The notes under the pieces: generated by a model | The model's input: only the letters and a program-made list of their open reading frames with translations | Told to the model about the DNA's origin: nothing | Database searches by the model: none | NCBI GenBank assembly: GCA_014526335.1 | Contig: JACTAT010000012.1 | Span: 1,211,318-1,275,317, forward strand | Length of the DNA: 64,000 bases | Origin: Chrysaora quinquecirrha | Taxonomy: Eukaryota > Cnidaria > Scyphozoa > Semaeostomeae > Pelagiidae | Reading direction: 5' to 3' | In this document: positions 37,501-51,700 of the stretch, one piece after another | How the letters are laid out: every line of letters starts with the position of its first letter | How positions within the stretch are numbered: the stretch's first letter is position 1 | Made by a program: the position numbers and the translations under genes

Positions 37501-40500
37501 AAGCATTCAAGAGAATGATGTTGTTTATTCCAAAAAGGAAAAAGGTCTCTCAAGCTTAACAAAATTTGGTAACAACTACAAGAAAACTTCGTTATCCAAA
37601 ACCATGAAGGCAAATATTGATTGGTTTGAGTAAGCGAGGTATTCAAGTTATTCAGGGCAAAACAAATTCTTAAAGGTGTCAAGAAACACGAAAACCAATC
37701 GAAACATCCCAAAAAATTCTGAATAAGGAAACTTGACCCGACGAAACAGTTTTACATGACGAAAAAACTGAAGCTGTTTAATGAGGCTCAACACCAAATC
37801 GAAGTATGACGAGCTTGAAAACGGCTGTTCAATAAAGTTTATAAAAGACATAATACACCAAGGCCCGCACTGTACAATAATACCAGATTTTCATGAAAAA
37901 TTGTTCATAGATTACCTGCTTTTCATCAATAAACAAGTAAAACCGCTCTGTCATCCCAATGAGTACATCCTAAAACAGCAAGCAAAATTTTCCTCTGATA
38001 AAAAGACATTTGGTCAATTATTCCAGGTCAGTATACGACTAAGGGCCTGTTCATACGAGGCGGGGTATCCCACTTTGCCGAGATAGCAATAAAGCAAGAT
38101 CCCGGCCTCTATTCGAAAATCTTTATCTTTCGATTTGGTGTTCATATGGTGAACGGGGTTCTCGTTTGGCGGAGATGAAAAATTATATGAACACATCATC
38201 CATCCCGGCAAGACGGATGAAACAGTTGTTACTGCGCATGCTTTTGTTTTTTTCTCAATTAGACTAAATGTTGCGCCAGACTTATCCCGCATGTTTTCTC
38301 GTCTCATATGAACAGAACAAAAGACGCCTCGACAGTGAAAAGTATCCCGGTGAGCAGGGACATCTCGCCTAATATGAACAGGCCCTATAGACAATGCAGC
38401 TCATAAACTAGCACATCTTCCCAAGTCCAGGGGTAAAAATTTTTGTATCTCAATATTAAATATCAGGTCATCCTTATTATGGTTGAAATATATAAGAAAT
38501 AATTGAAAATAAGAAATAATCGAATCTACCGTATGATTTATGGTGCAAACAGACATTGATTCACAAGGGCTAGGGAATCTCAAAACTGAACCAAGAGGTG
38601 TGATCCATGGTTTCACTACGAAGGTGTCGTCATCTAAAAAGAATACACGGTAGAACAGATTTTACTCCTTCATGATTTATAATTGTATAAATAGAAGTAA
38701 AATACAATGAACAAAATATTGAAACTTATACTTTGGTTGTTCATCTCAGCGAATATTTAACATAGAAGATTTATTTCCAACATTTCAGCATTATCATTAC
38801 ATTTTCGTATAGATACGTGGAGCAACTTTGTGGGCTGGACCAAAAGTCCAGTTGCTTATTTAAAAAACGTGTAATACTCTAAGGAGAGGAGGCCCAAGAG
38901 CATTAATATCATGAATGATGTTCCCTAAATTATGTTGTTTTTCTGCCTTGAACATACAGACTTCAATACAGAAATTTTGTTGCTGTTGTTGTTCGAAAAA
39001 CGCCACATTATATAAGCTTTATACGTATAATAAATAAATAACAAAGAAGAAAAGCCGATTTAAATAAAGATTACTGATGAGGTTACGACTCGGTCATTCA
39101 AGAAAGTCAGTGACGTACCTCTCTCGCACGTGAAAATTTCTCCATCACGCATCTGAATTGCAACACATGATGATTCTGGATTGACGGCAATAGAATGTAC
39201 TTTTCCATCAACACGAGCAATATCACTAGAAAAAGATATCCATTGCATTAAAATTTTGCAGTAATCAAGTGCACCTAATGAAGAGGAAGAAACTAGGAAG
39301 GCACTTATTTCTGACGTTCCTAGTGGTAAGACATTGCCCAGTGGCCCTTATTCCTTGCCCAGCATCGAGCACAAACGGTGCTATCGCTATATTCAAAAGC
39401 TGGGCCCCTTCAAGAACTTCCCGATTCTATACGGGCATTGACTGGGGAAAGTGCACCTAGACTTAATTTTGGCTGCTAAATGCGAATTCGTTAAACTCTG
39501 TATCTAAAAATTGTGAAAAATTTCCATAATCGCGGCCGTTCATCGAAAAGGTCTATAAAAGTGCATGTATGACGCCCTAAAGGGCAAGGTCTCAGAAAAT
39601 TTTCAGTACAAGAATATATTTGACTACAATAAAAAAATTATAGAAATTTCTGTGATTTCATTGCAAGTATTGTTGTTTCGAATGTCTGTCGTGCAGGCGT
39701 TTTATTCTTGCAGGGAAACGAACAAAAACAAACTGGCAACAACACTTTCTTTATAACCAATAGATATATGGAGATATTTATCAAACAGAAGAGGATTGAC
39801 TGGTGTCATGGACTGCGCCTGAGTCATGTTTGCGAGAGTTCGCTGTTGGAGTACCCTTACTGCAGCTTGGCTAGTACCACAACCATTTTGTTCGCGAAAA
39901 GGCGGCGTAGAAAATGCCCTTGAGTAGATAATTTTCAACTAATTAAAAAGGTTTGCATAGAAACACTTTTGGAATGTTTTAATATTTGTGTTATAAAGTC
40001 GGTTTCTTTACATCAGCGTTTCGTATGTTTCCAATAGAAATTCATTTTGAAATACCTGCTTTTGATTGTAACTGAGTTATTCTCTGAATGCGACAAGAGA
40101 CATATAACATCGTTATGCTTCCGATCTTTAGAAACCGCTATGAAACAGTTATCTATCCAATGTACAAGATGCATGAAGCTAAAATGATCTGCAAGGCGTA
40201 CACTCCAATCTGCCGCATTCTCACTGTAAAGAGATATAAATATCAGCTTTAATGCAAACAAAGACTGGTCTTATGATGCAAAAAAATTTACAATGAATAA
40301 GTAAATGTACTTTTGTTTCAAATTCTAAATTCAAAGAAGATGGTAATTACAGTTTTCATTCTACTGGTCATACTACCCTACCGTTGCCCTGACCGCAACA
40401 ATGGCGACATTGTTAAGATCAGATGCTTCAGACAATTTCCTTTACATCATACCAGAGACTTATTCTACAATACATTCTGTTGTTTATGTGAAACCATGGG

Positions 40501-42746
40501 TTATGGGATACATTTTGCATCGATAAAAGGGTTTATTTCTATTTGCTGCTGCGAAGGCGCAATTTTGATCCCTGCGTAATCGAGTAATGTGACGCTAAGT
40601 TATTATGGCACTCAAACTGAAACCAAAAACTTGGTGAAGGACATCAGATATAGGGATTAGAAAGAAGACTGGGAAAAATATCCTCTATTCTTATTCCAAT
40701 GTCAAATTTTCTTCCCATGGTCGAGACATTCCACAAATTGAAATTTTAGGATTTCCAAAAAATGCTAGCGTAAATACGGGGGTTCAGAATGTACTTCGAA
40801 AGTACGGGGGTTCAGAATGTTCTTACCAAAGAATGTATTTGTTTCAGGCTTTTCGGATGCCACACACAGAATTAAAATGACGTCATCGGGGCAGTCAATT
40901 ACCAGAAAACGTTAATAAATAAAAAATACACGATTTATGAATAAAAAGATAAACAGCACAGAAATCTTCAATACTAACAATTCAGAAGCACATAAAAAAT
41001 GTAAATAAACTTCAAATTCATCATGTTGTAACAACAACCATCCACCGAACGGAAAAATTGATTAGCAGCTTCTTGTGCCAAAGAAACATCCAGAAGTCTC
41101 ATTGAAGAAATTGTTAGAACTTACCAAATAACTTCAATCTGCTGAATAAGAATTTCCTTCTCTTTTATACACAAAGATTGCATTGTTCCATCGGCAAGAA
41201 TAACAGTTGCATGGTTTGACAAATGGCCAAAACAAACTTGATTTACTGGAGACTGTAGGGTGATATTTCTAAGTGACATCGGAGGAGGAACAACAGCCTT
41301 GGTAAATGGAGTGAGCAAGAGTTTCGCTGAAATTGTGAAGAATTACTTTAGACATTTCATGTTCAAAAAGCCTTGTTATTAAGCTGCAACAGAGTAACAG
41401 TCTTATCAAGACATAAACAGTAACTATACACAAAATAGCTTAGTAAATTTGAAGTAGTATAAATTTCGAAATTGCAATGGACAGCGGTAACGTTGTCAGG
41501 CACACTTGAAAGCATTTTAAATGCTTTTCAGCTCGCTGTACCCTAGAGCTGACAGGTGTTGAAATCAAAATTCGATTCTAGCTTCAGTTTTCTGATTGGA
41601 GAATTTCGATCCGCGTCGCATCTGGGTATAAATTCCACCTCAGTCAGCTGTTTCAGTCTGAAAAGCTGTATATAAGCAAGCATAAATCATCATCCTTATG
41701 TAAACTTTGACTTAGTAAAAAGGTTGACAGTGTTATCGATGAAATCTATAATCAGTACAACAGAATGAGTGAAAGCTATCTGCCTTAACGCAAGAACCAA
41801 ACAAAACAGCTTTGGAAATATTTCTCAACTCATTTCTACTAAGTAATGGCATGCTACATTTATAAAAAAACCACGAAAATCTGTCACAACAAAGAAATGA
41901 TATTTGATTAATGTTAGTCCTGCACTGTATTCTATATTCTATATTGTATATTTGAAATCTTATTGTATGTTAGTAAGAACATACCCCCATCGATGACAGC
42001 AACGCAACTATCTTTACTTTGAGAAACCGTCCAATGCCACGTATAGATGAGATAGAGACCATCTAAAAAGTAGATAAATACGACATGTGTATACATAAAG
42101 TATTTCATAGCTGCTTTGATACCAAACACAGTTAATTCAAAGCTCAACATATCACTCCCCTGCAGACAAATTAAATACAAAATGTATATGATTCAACAAT
42201 ACTTCGAAAGTACATTCCCAAAACCTCATTTTCATATGAGTTTTACACAAACATGGGAATTTATAAGACGTTCGAAAAATTGAGTTGAAAAAGCTGAACA
42301 ACTGAATATAATGTCTATTAAAATGGTCAAATGGCACTTTCCTTCCGGCAAACTAGAAAAGGTAGCATTCAATTTTCCAAAGTGAATTATGAATTCCAAG
42401 AAAATGTACACGGACAAGGGAATTTATGAGACATTCAAACAAGTGACTTGAAAAAGCTGGACAACTGAATATAATGTCTACTCAAATAGTCAAAGGCATT
42501 TTTCTTGCCGCAAACTAGAAAAATAGCAACGCTGTAGCAATGTCCGAAGGACGATGGTGATGATATAGTAACGTTGAAGATGATGACAATGATGACGAAT
42601 ATGACGAAGAATAAAACAAGGATGATGATAATGATGATAATGATGATAATGATAATGATGATGATGATGATGTTGATGATGACGATGATGATGATGATGA
42701 TGACGATGATGATTATGATGATGATTATGATGATGATGATGATGAT

Positions 42747-42777
<31 letters not shown>

Positions 42778-45700
42778 ATGAAGACGATGATGATCATGAT
42801 CATGATGATAATTTTGAAGATGAAGACAACTTTGAAGAGGATGATAACGATGATGACGATACTGAAGACCGAGCTGAAGACCGAGCTGAAAACCATGATG
42901 ATGGATTGATGATGATCATGATTGTTTTGATGCTGATTATACGGATGATGACAATGATGATCAGATAAACCTTTCCTGGGAGAAAGGAAAATTCCAAACT
43001 TTTGAATCGAAAATAGAAAATCTCTAGTCATGCATACCGTAATAATAAATTTAAACTCAGGTTAAACTGCGTAGCAAATAACCCCCAGCACGGAAACCTG
43101 TAATCTTTGCTGCAAATGATGAATTGAACATTTAATAGCTATCACAAGAATTCGCATGTAGGTGACTATATATATTGGCATGCAGATGACTATATTCGAT
43201 AATTAGTAGAACTTAGAAGAATTGATTGCCAACTTTGAGTCATTTATGTTTAGATGATTCTCGAGGCCGCAAACTATTTTGAAAAATATGTCAGACTTGG
43301 CAACAATATCTACTGCGCCACAATTTCCTCCTCTCTTCACACGAAAATATGTTACACGTTAGAGGACTTCTAGAAACATCTGACAAAACAACCCGATCAA
43401 GAATTGAATTAAAATACTTTAAAATAAAAATAAAATCACAGTAAATTTGAGCAACATTTTGTAATATTGTAGTCAAACCTTTTCTTGAAGCCTGACCGAG
43501 CCGTCATTTTGCGAGAAAATCATAGTTCCAAATTTTTATTCTCGAAAGTTTTGATGTTATAGAATGTTCCTGCATCGTGGATCGAACTCACAATCTTTGG
43601 CCCAAGGAAGAAGCGCATTATTCCACTGCGCTACACTAACAGTTGATTCTAATTGATGTTTTTGGCAAGCAATTGCATTTTGGTAATTATGCCCACTAAC
43701 GACAACACTTAACGGCGATTTCAAAGTTTAATTCCTATAATTTGTGGTTTTATCTTTTGTTACGCGGTTTGGCAGGAAAAAGCGTCTCAAAGTTTATATG
43801 CCTATATGCCTATGCAGTTTTAAAGGTATTTCTGCATCCCACTTTAAACAAGAGACGCCATAACATCTAAGTTCCTTTTAATATGTCCTTCGGACATAAA
43901 AACACAAAGAAAAATTATGCTGCTATACCAGGTGAGTGGGACTCCAAAGCTACACGTGCGACTTATGGCTTGAAATGGCGACAGACAATATGAAAATTTT
44001 TCACTGCGACTTTAAAAACTAGAAGTCGCACGAGTAGGCATGGATAGATTTTTGAACAATGTGTTCTTCTACCTAAAGGAACGCAGCTGCAGAACATTAA
44101 TTTGGTTGATTTTTCAAATCGCGACATGTTTTGGTAAGACCAACCAACGAGCTAAATCAATTTCTTATCCAAAAATATTCTTAATGACGCAATTCCATTC
44201 CTCGCACTTATTCGTGCGGCCTACAATCGCTGAATGACGGACGCGATGGAATCCACTGATAGCACTATTGTTTTGAGATAAAACTTACAGCTGAACAGAG
44301 ATAAACATGAAGATTTGTGTGCTAGTTAACATATTTTTCACTTTTAACATCCATTCTTTACAAAATATTCTAACGCTTTTTACAGAAAATGTTGCTATGT
44401 ATTGTACGTTGATGATAGTATACTTCTATGTATTGACAAGACTGCATATCAGATTTCGAGATGAAATTGTACACTATTCCTTTGCTTGACGCTTACTGAA
44501 AACATCAAGCCAGAGATATGGTTAAGTATCAAAAAAATGAACCATACAAACCTCCATCTCCTTAGGTTGAAAAGGAAGAGCAAATTCCCCATGAGTCAAA
44601 CCATTCTTCTCAAAGAATATGATTTCGTGCTTATTAGGTTTTCGTTGGGAAGATGCTATCAAATTTCCATTTGGCCTGTAAATTTACAAAACATTGTGTG
44701 ACACTGATACTTATTTCGATAAAGATACATAGATATGAAACAATAAACATGCGTATCCAGGGAGCGTTATGAAATTGACATAGCTGTGCCGTCTTTGTTT
44801 TAGCTGAAACAAAACAAATTCGTCGAAAAGCAAAAAAATTCTTTCAACCAGGTTTTGTAATAACTTCAGCATACATTTGACTGCTTTGCTATCTTGGTTT
44901 TTGTTTTGTTGAAAATGTGTGTTGAAGAATTATCTATAAAATATTGTGGAAAATCAGATAAGCTTCAAAAATTTCTTTGAAACTTTTTCATTTTTGCTTT
45001 CAGTAGAATGGAAGTAAAGTATCGATACATTCGTGCAATACATTAACACAAGAGATAAAAAGGAAAACATAAGTAGAATTTGAAATTAAATAAAACGCTC
45101 TTACTTCCAATCTAGGGAATGTTCTAATCCTTGGACAACATCATTTGTAGAGAACAACGAACCTTCACGTGACCTTACACGAAGTTTTCGAGATCCTAAA
45201 ATGAGGGAAGCAGCATCACATTAACCAAAGCTTGAGCACATAAATTGACACACTGTGTACACGAGCGATACTAGATCTGTTCTGCTCCGACCCGGAGCCA
45301 AATCTGGCCCTATTCGATGCGTTTACAAAGGAAGAACTGGATATGCTCCGATCTAACCCAGAAATATTTAATACAACCGTATTTTTCTATCAAGCATGTG
45401 CCATCACACTTCTTGCTACAAAACTGCTTGAAATGTCTTCTTTTTAGAAAAATGGTGCGTTATTGTAGGCTTTATTAATTCACCTTTAGTAACGTTTTGT
45501 ATGCGTACAAGTTCTGGTCTAAAGCGTTTACATGGGATCTAAATAGAGCAAGAGATAAGCTGGCTATATTTCTGAACAGATCCAGAACTTTTTCAAAACA
45601 GAGCCAGAAAAGGAACAGATCAAAGAGATCTCGTGTAAACCGAAGGCATTTTCGAGCCAAAACTGGCTCTTGATCGGACCTGAGCCGATCCAGTTACTTT

Positions 45701-48700
45701 CGTGTAAACGGGGTTAGCTGTAATACATCACATTTTTAACCGAAGAGAAACTTGACAAGCTAATGATATAGAGCTCGATAAGGTTTCCAAAAAACTAAAG
45801 AACTATTAGTAGTGCCCGTGAAAAGTAGTGCCAGTGGACGTACACACTTTGAAAATCTTAAAAATGTTGGTCAATTTTCGGTGAGCCTAACGAGAAAATG
45901 CTTAGCAAAATTTATTTCCCATTCAAATGAAAATTACCAATAATTAGCTATCTCCTGGAAGTCCGAACAGATGTTGCAAAAAGGCTATTTTGGTGTAACA
46001 TTTGATACTTGCTTGCTGTTTTAATGAATACTTCTTCATTTGAAATATAGGTACTGTAGATAAGATTAATTAAAAATATTAAGAAAATGGACCTGTTTGG
46101 GGATCTACAGAGCTAGTAACAAAATATTGTCCATCTTCAGACCAACATATTCTTATCATTCTATCATCCCAAGGTAATATTGGATCAGCTACCTAAATTC
46201 AAAGAATTTCAACATTACTCAAATTGCTATACGGAAAATATGCCAAAAAGATAGTAATGATTTTTAACTGCAAAAACCAATCAACAACATCATATTAAAG
46301 TCTTACTTTCTGTTTGAGATCTTCAGGCTTTGGTTTACCTTCTTTTCCGTGAAACTGGGTTGCTTTCTTTCCCCAACCAACCGTTATTAATTCAGCTATG
46401 TGAAAAATAGCAAGAGGTAACAACATATAAGTTTCAATATATCTTCATATTCTCAGGAACTTCAAGCTCTTTAGCTTAACCTGCACATGTCACCGTATGT
46501 ATAAAATCTTTTGGTCCATTATAATCAAGGGACAACAAATGGAGTATATGGAATACTCTGCACGATGAAACCAAAGAAATTACAACTGTTTACAGCTTCT
46601 AAACATGAGAGAAAACCGAACTGATTCCCTATGTGTACGAATTATGTCATTGACTTTCTTAGTTCGTGTTTCTTTTCTACTAACAAATGAATGAAAATGA
46701 ACGAACAATTTTATATTTCTAATCCACGTTTCTGAACATAAATTAATAAGCTCATAAGCGCCCTTTTTGCAGCGAGTGACATCTATACTCACCAAAAATG
46801 CCAATGCTTTGCATTTCGTTCAGAATTCAAAGTAGGATAGTCATTTTAGTTATTACACCTTTTCTCGTTGCTGCTACGAATTGTAGGATAAATTGCACAA
46901 ACTTATAATTTTTTTCAACTGCTTTCCTTTAAATCCTGGCATTATAAGGCTTCTTTCCAAAGATTTTAGGACTGCTCCTAGAGGTCCAGCAGTCATAAGA
47001 ATGATCTTGAATTTTGGAACCTAGGTAGGGTTGTTGCTTCTGTCTGAATGTCTAAATAGGGGCATTAAAAAAGATACAACATAGCATTGAGCCTGAGGCC
47101 ACGCAAGAATAAGAAAATTATGGCCTGTTAGTATCAGGGCTTTCAAATGCTCAAACCCACAAACATTATCTGGTGTACTCTACAGCCTTTATTCCGTACA
47201 CAGATACACAAATAACTTGCCAAAATTTAGAGCGACACAATAGCGGCGTGACTACTTGCATTGTTACGAGAAATGCTTTCGTTGGACCCACGGCCATTTT
47301 GGTGACCAATTTTTGACGACTGTTCGAATACTTTTGTCCAAAATATATAAAGATGAGAAGCGCATCATATTGAATTTGCAAACGAATCAGCCGAATCTGT
47401 TTCATTTTCATCCGTATCCCATCATTAATTTTTCAAAACATGCAAAACGCAAAAATGTTCTTATTTATCAGTTGACACTGTAAGATAACTTCTGATTTGA
47501 TATTCAAAAAGAAATGGAACATTTCTAGTTTTCATTGTGTATCTTTCTCGGTATACTGGAACGCTATAATTACTTAAAGGGAGTCGACAAGGTTAAAGCT
47601 GGCACGGACCAGTTACTTTCAGATGCCATAAATAAACTATTGTCTTTTGGTAATGGACAATAAACTGACTCTATTGTACAGTACAGAGAATCATTGCCGT
47701 GACTAACGCTCTTTCAAATTCGACGTGATTGAATAGGCTATTTTTAGAATTCATTGCCTTAGGCTCGTCTGTTCCCTTTAATTGGATTTAAGTAGATTTT
47801 TCATTTTGGCTGTAGGGGCGTGTGAAGATTTCATTACTGCCCTGGTGGGAAGATTACTGGTTTTGATCAAAAAGAGAGGGAAATGTTTGTTGAAATATAT
47901 AAACAAAGGAATAAAAAATAACTTGAAAACCATTAACATGAAATTGGAATACAACTAGGTACCTTCTCCAAATTCTGGTGGATTCAACTCCGTTTCTGTC
48001 AAAGGATCAAGATCTCTGTTCATCAAAACAAGTTTCTCGTTTCCTAAAATCAAAAGAGTACAGGATAAAAAAATGTTGGTTACAATTATCTATACGCATA
48101 CTCCTACAGTACTTTGAATCCAAAAAACTCCCGAATGATACATTTTCCAACGCTATACATTGCGTATTTTCTACGTCATCTCCACTTCAGAAATTTTGAA
48201 AAATTACTCCTGTTTTAGAGATTTCTATATCTCGTTTCTCATCTTAAGTCCTACATTTTCTGCGGTTTAAAGATTTATCCCGACTGGTCTGAGTTGTTAT
48301 AAAATCTCAAACTCTGAAAGTTCATGATAAAAGCCGCTAAGGTGGTAAATTTTGCATCTAGATTAGATTTTACATGCTTAATGCGAATTGCGTACCGAAA
48401 ACTCTTTATGTCAAAATTTTGAAAAATTCTATAGTGGCCGCTGTTCGTCGAAAAGGTGTATTTCCTTTACTTTAACAACCCATTGCCAAGACATCAGCTG
48501 TGGTTTCAGCTCATTTTTTTAAAATCAGGTTTCACACATCCAAGTGGAAGTCATATCAATGAAAGCTATATTGATAAAAAAAAAAACTAGACAGAAAGCC
48601 ATTTACCAGTAACAAGAACCATGATATCTTGATCTGGACTCCAACTCATACAGAGTATTCCTGTTTCCATAGTCGCAATACAATCAAAAGATTCTTCACG

Positions 48701-51700
48701 ATATCTCCATTCGTAGATATCTCCATTGGTTGTTGCAACAATTAATATATCATCATCAAGAAAATTTTCAATAGCAATTATTTCACCATCATTGATGCTT
48801 GTTTGGTTGAATATCTGAAAAAGAGAATATTATATAAATATCGCAATGAATTGCGGAAACACAATAGGGAATACCTAAAAGCTTGTTTACACGCAGTACT
48901 GACAATTCCTGATGGCGAAATTTAAGTACTCAATATTTCTTAGCAATTCCTTAACTTTTTACTTTTTGATTCTTCCAAATAAACAATCTTCAAGGAAAAA
49001 TAGGCCGGAAGACGAATAGAAATGAATATGATTGAAAACCTTGAATCCTAAAGCTTTTGCCTATCCTAGTACCACATTCCTTTAAAGCACTTCCTTGTAG
49101 AAAAAATGCGTGTACTCTGATACTCTTCAGAGTCGAAACATCAGAAACAGACGGAAACAAGTGACTGAGATTAGATTTGTAAGTGAAGTCATATTGGGTT
49201 AATGTTTTTCACACCGATTTAGTTATTGAATACAGCTGGGAGTGAGTTATTTCGGTCTGTTTCTGAATTTAAAGGCTTCAGAACTAAGAACAATCGACGA
49301 TTATTGCAAAAATAGACAATATTTGACACCCGTGTCTGATTTGGCACTGACATCAACGTTAAAAAGTGTTGATCTTCCGGGTTTCTGTAAAATCAAAAAT
49401 GAACATAATGAACAAGAAAAACAATAAAATAAAATAAATGAACAAGAAACCAATGGGACCGATCTTGTTGTCTGTCCGGTGAAGAAAGGCGTCGGTTGTA
49501 TATCGAAGCGTTTTTACAAGTAAATGTCCTTTGGCAAGAAAATATTTATCCTCTTTTACCAGGTGTCCACTGTATAAATGTGTCCGTTAATGGAAATCTT
49601 CTGCATTAAACATCCTTAACTACATACTCATGGGCCAGTTAATAAGCAAGTAACTTGATAAGAGTTTGAGGATACTGAGATAGATGTGGAACGGGCCTTG
49701 AAGTAGAGAGAGAGAAAGAAAGCAAAAGCCTCTATGCTAAAAACAAACGCAATGGCGTTTTTAACAGAAAATACAATGATTCGAAACCAAATCCTAAAAC
49801 AGTAATAACAGTTACAAAGAAAAATTCAATGACGGTTCTGGATGGAATAGGGTGGAAAGTAACTTTGCTATTCTGGAGGAGATAGAGAAGTGAGCTTACA
49901 GAAAGGTGAGACTCAACAGTAGCTAATGTGAAAGGGTGTTTAATTTCTGCATGCGTCATTATAAACATTGAAGTAAGCGCAACAGGTAAATATACGCATC
50001 AACCGAAGCATCTTCTCAAACATTTTTAAAAACTGAGATTCATCTCTCAAGTTCGAGAACACTGATAGTGCGTTATCGATTTCTAACAAGAATTCAAGCA
50101 AGAGTACCTGTTTGGGTGTCAGCAGACAACGTTAAGATCTAATCCTCTCCTATCCCATGGTGGTTTTGAAAAATTTCAGATTATTTGCTGCCTCCTGACG
50201 TTTTTTGGCCCAAGAAAATCGTGTTAGTCAGAATGACTTTGCATAAGCTGCAAGGATTTAAACAAAAAGCTTCAACTCGCCCGAAATATTCTAATTTTGT
50301 GCTTCATTTCTCACAGAAGAGCGAAGATCATTCACTAATCTTTAAGTTTTTAAGTTTCATAAAGCATGCCTTCTGTATGATAATGCCTTTTTTCCCATGC
50401 AGGATAGCTATATAAGTAAAAAAATTCATTACACGAACACTTTTCCTCAAGACAGACTTCAAGACAGGCTTTGAACTCAGAGAATCCAATAAGACCGATC
50501 AGCTGATGTTGAAAACAGATTGAAACATGATTGCCAACAATTCAACTGTTGATGCTAACTATATGAATTCATGCAATGAGACTGTGGTAATTCATAACTG
50601 TATCAGAAACATTCCTGGGTTAGTGGCTATTTTCTTGGCAATGATAGCATGTCCAGTGTATGTTCTCATGTTTAAGATTCTTGTATATCATTTCGACTTG
50701 ATGGTCCCTCGTCACAAAATATTGCTCAATTTAAACATCTCTGACAGCATTCAAATAGCCGGAATGGCGATACTTTCTCTATTGGGCTTCATTTTCCAAG
50801 CAAATAGCAGATCAGCTGGATGTCAAGTCATTCGAAAAGTCATGGAATTTCTGGGCATTGCAACCGTTGTTAGCTCAACTGGGAGCATTCTTCTGCTATC
50901 TTTTGAGCGCTACATTGCATGCGTTCACTGCCTGAGATTATATGACATTGTCACAGATAATCTAGTACACAGAGCCATATACTGCATATGGGGAGTTGCC
51001 TTCATCTGCGGATTGGCAGACAAAGAAAGATACCAACCGAATTACACTGTTGTGGCCTTGGTTCTAACTAAATCAATCAGCATCATATACACCATTGTTG
51101 TTCTTTCAAGCACAGTTCTCCTCGCATTTGTTCAATTTCGCTTGTATCGGTTGTCTCATATGAAAAACAAAGTTCTCCCTGGCGACAGCTTCGGAAGAAC
51201 AGCAGAAGAAAATGACACAAGAAGAACTCAAATGAAAGCTGCAATTGTTGCAAGCGCAGTCGTTTTGATGTATGTGATATGCATGTGTCCATTGGCATTT
51301 TACAGTATATCAGTAGGTTTCAATCCAAAGAACGATGAGTCGGCATTCAGACTATAATATGTATTATTTTGGAACAAGTAGACACTGTTGTTGATCCTTT
51401 TGTTTATGGATATGGTATGGCTGACACGAGAAAACAAATGATAAAAGAGCTGAAAAAAATAAAAAACACTTTCCTAACCATGGTAGACAGAGTTCGCTCG
51501 GGCTTACATTGATTGCTTTATTTTGAGGCCGCCCCATTAGAGTATAAGGGGAATGGGATATTTATAGGACAAATCAAAGGGATAAGGGATAATTCTAGAC
51601 AAAATAAAGGGTATACGGGGATATTTTTTTTAATTCTTGGGATAAGAGGGAGAAAGCATACGGGGGACATGGGATATGTTTAGCAAAATGGTAGGAGATG

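Noticed and set aside
39702..39938. Overlapping plus and minus frames of about 75 residues in an ELP1 intron
   Set aside because: They do not match any ELP1 segment and flanking ELP1 exons already join in frame.
42435..43031. 198-residue Ile-rich frame on minus and Met-rich frame on plus
   Set aside because: Translation of a GAT/ATG microsatellite, open in several frames by composition.
43569..43643. Functional tRNA gene
   Set aside because: A-box and B-box are present, but acceptor and T stems do not pair.
43813..43870. Candidate ELP1 exon with KWDAEIPLKLH on minus
   Set aside because: Resembles the MWDPVTPYRLH block, but there is no GT donor and the phase does not reach exon 8; too weak to call.
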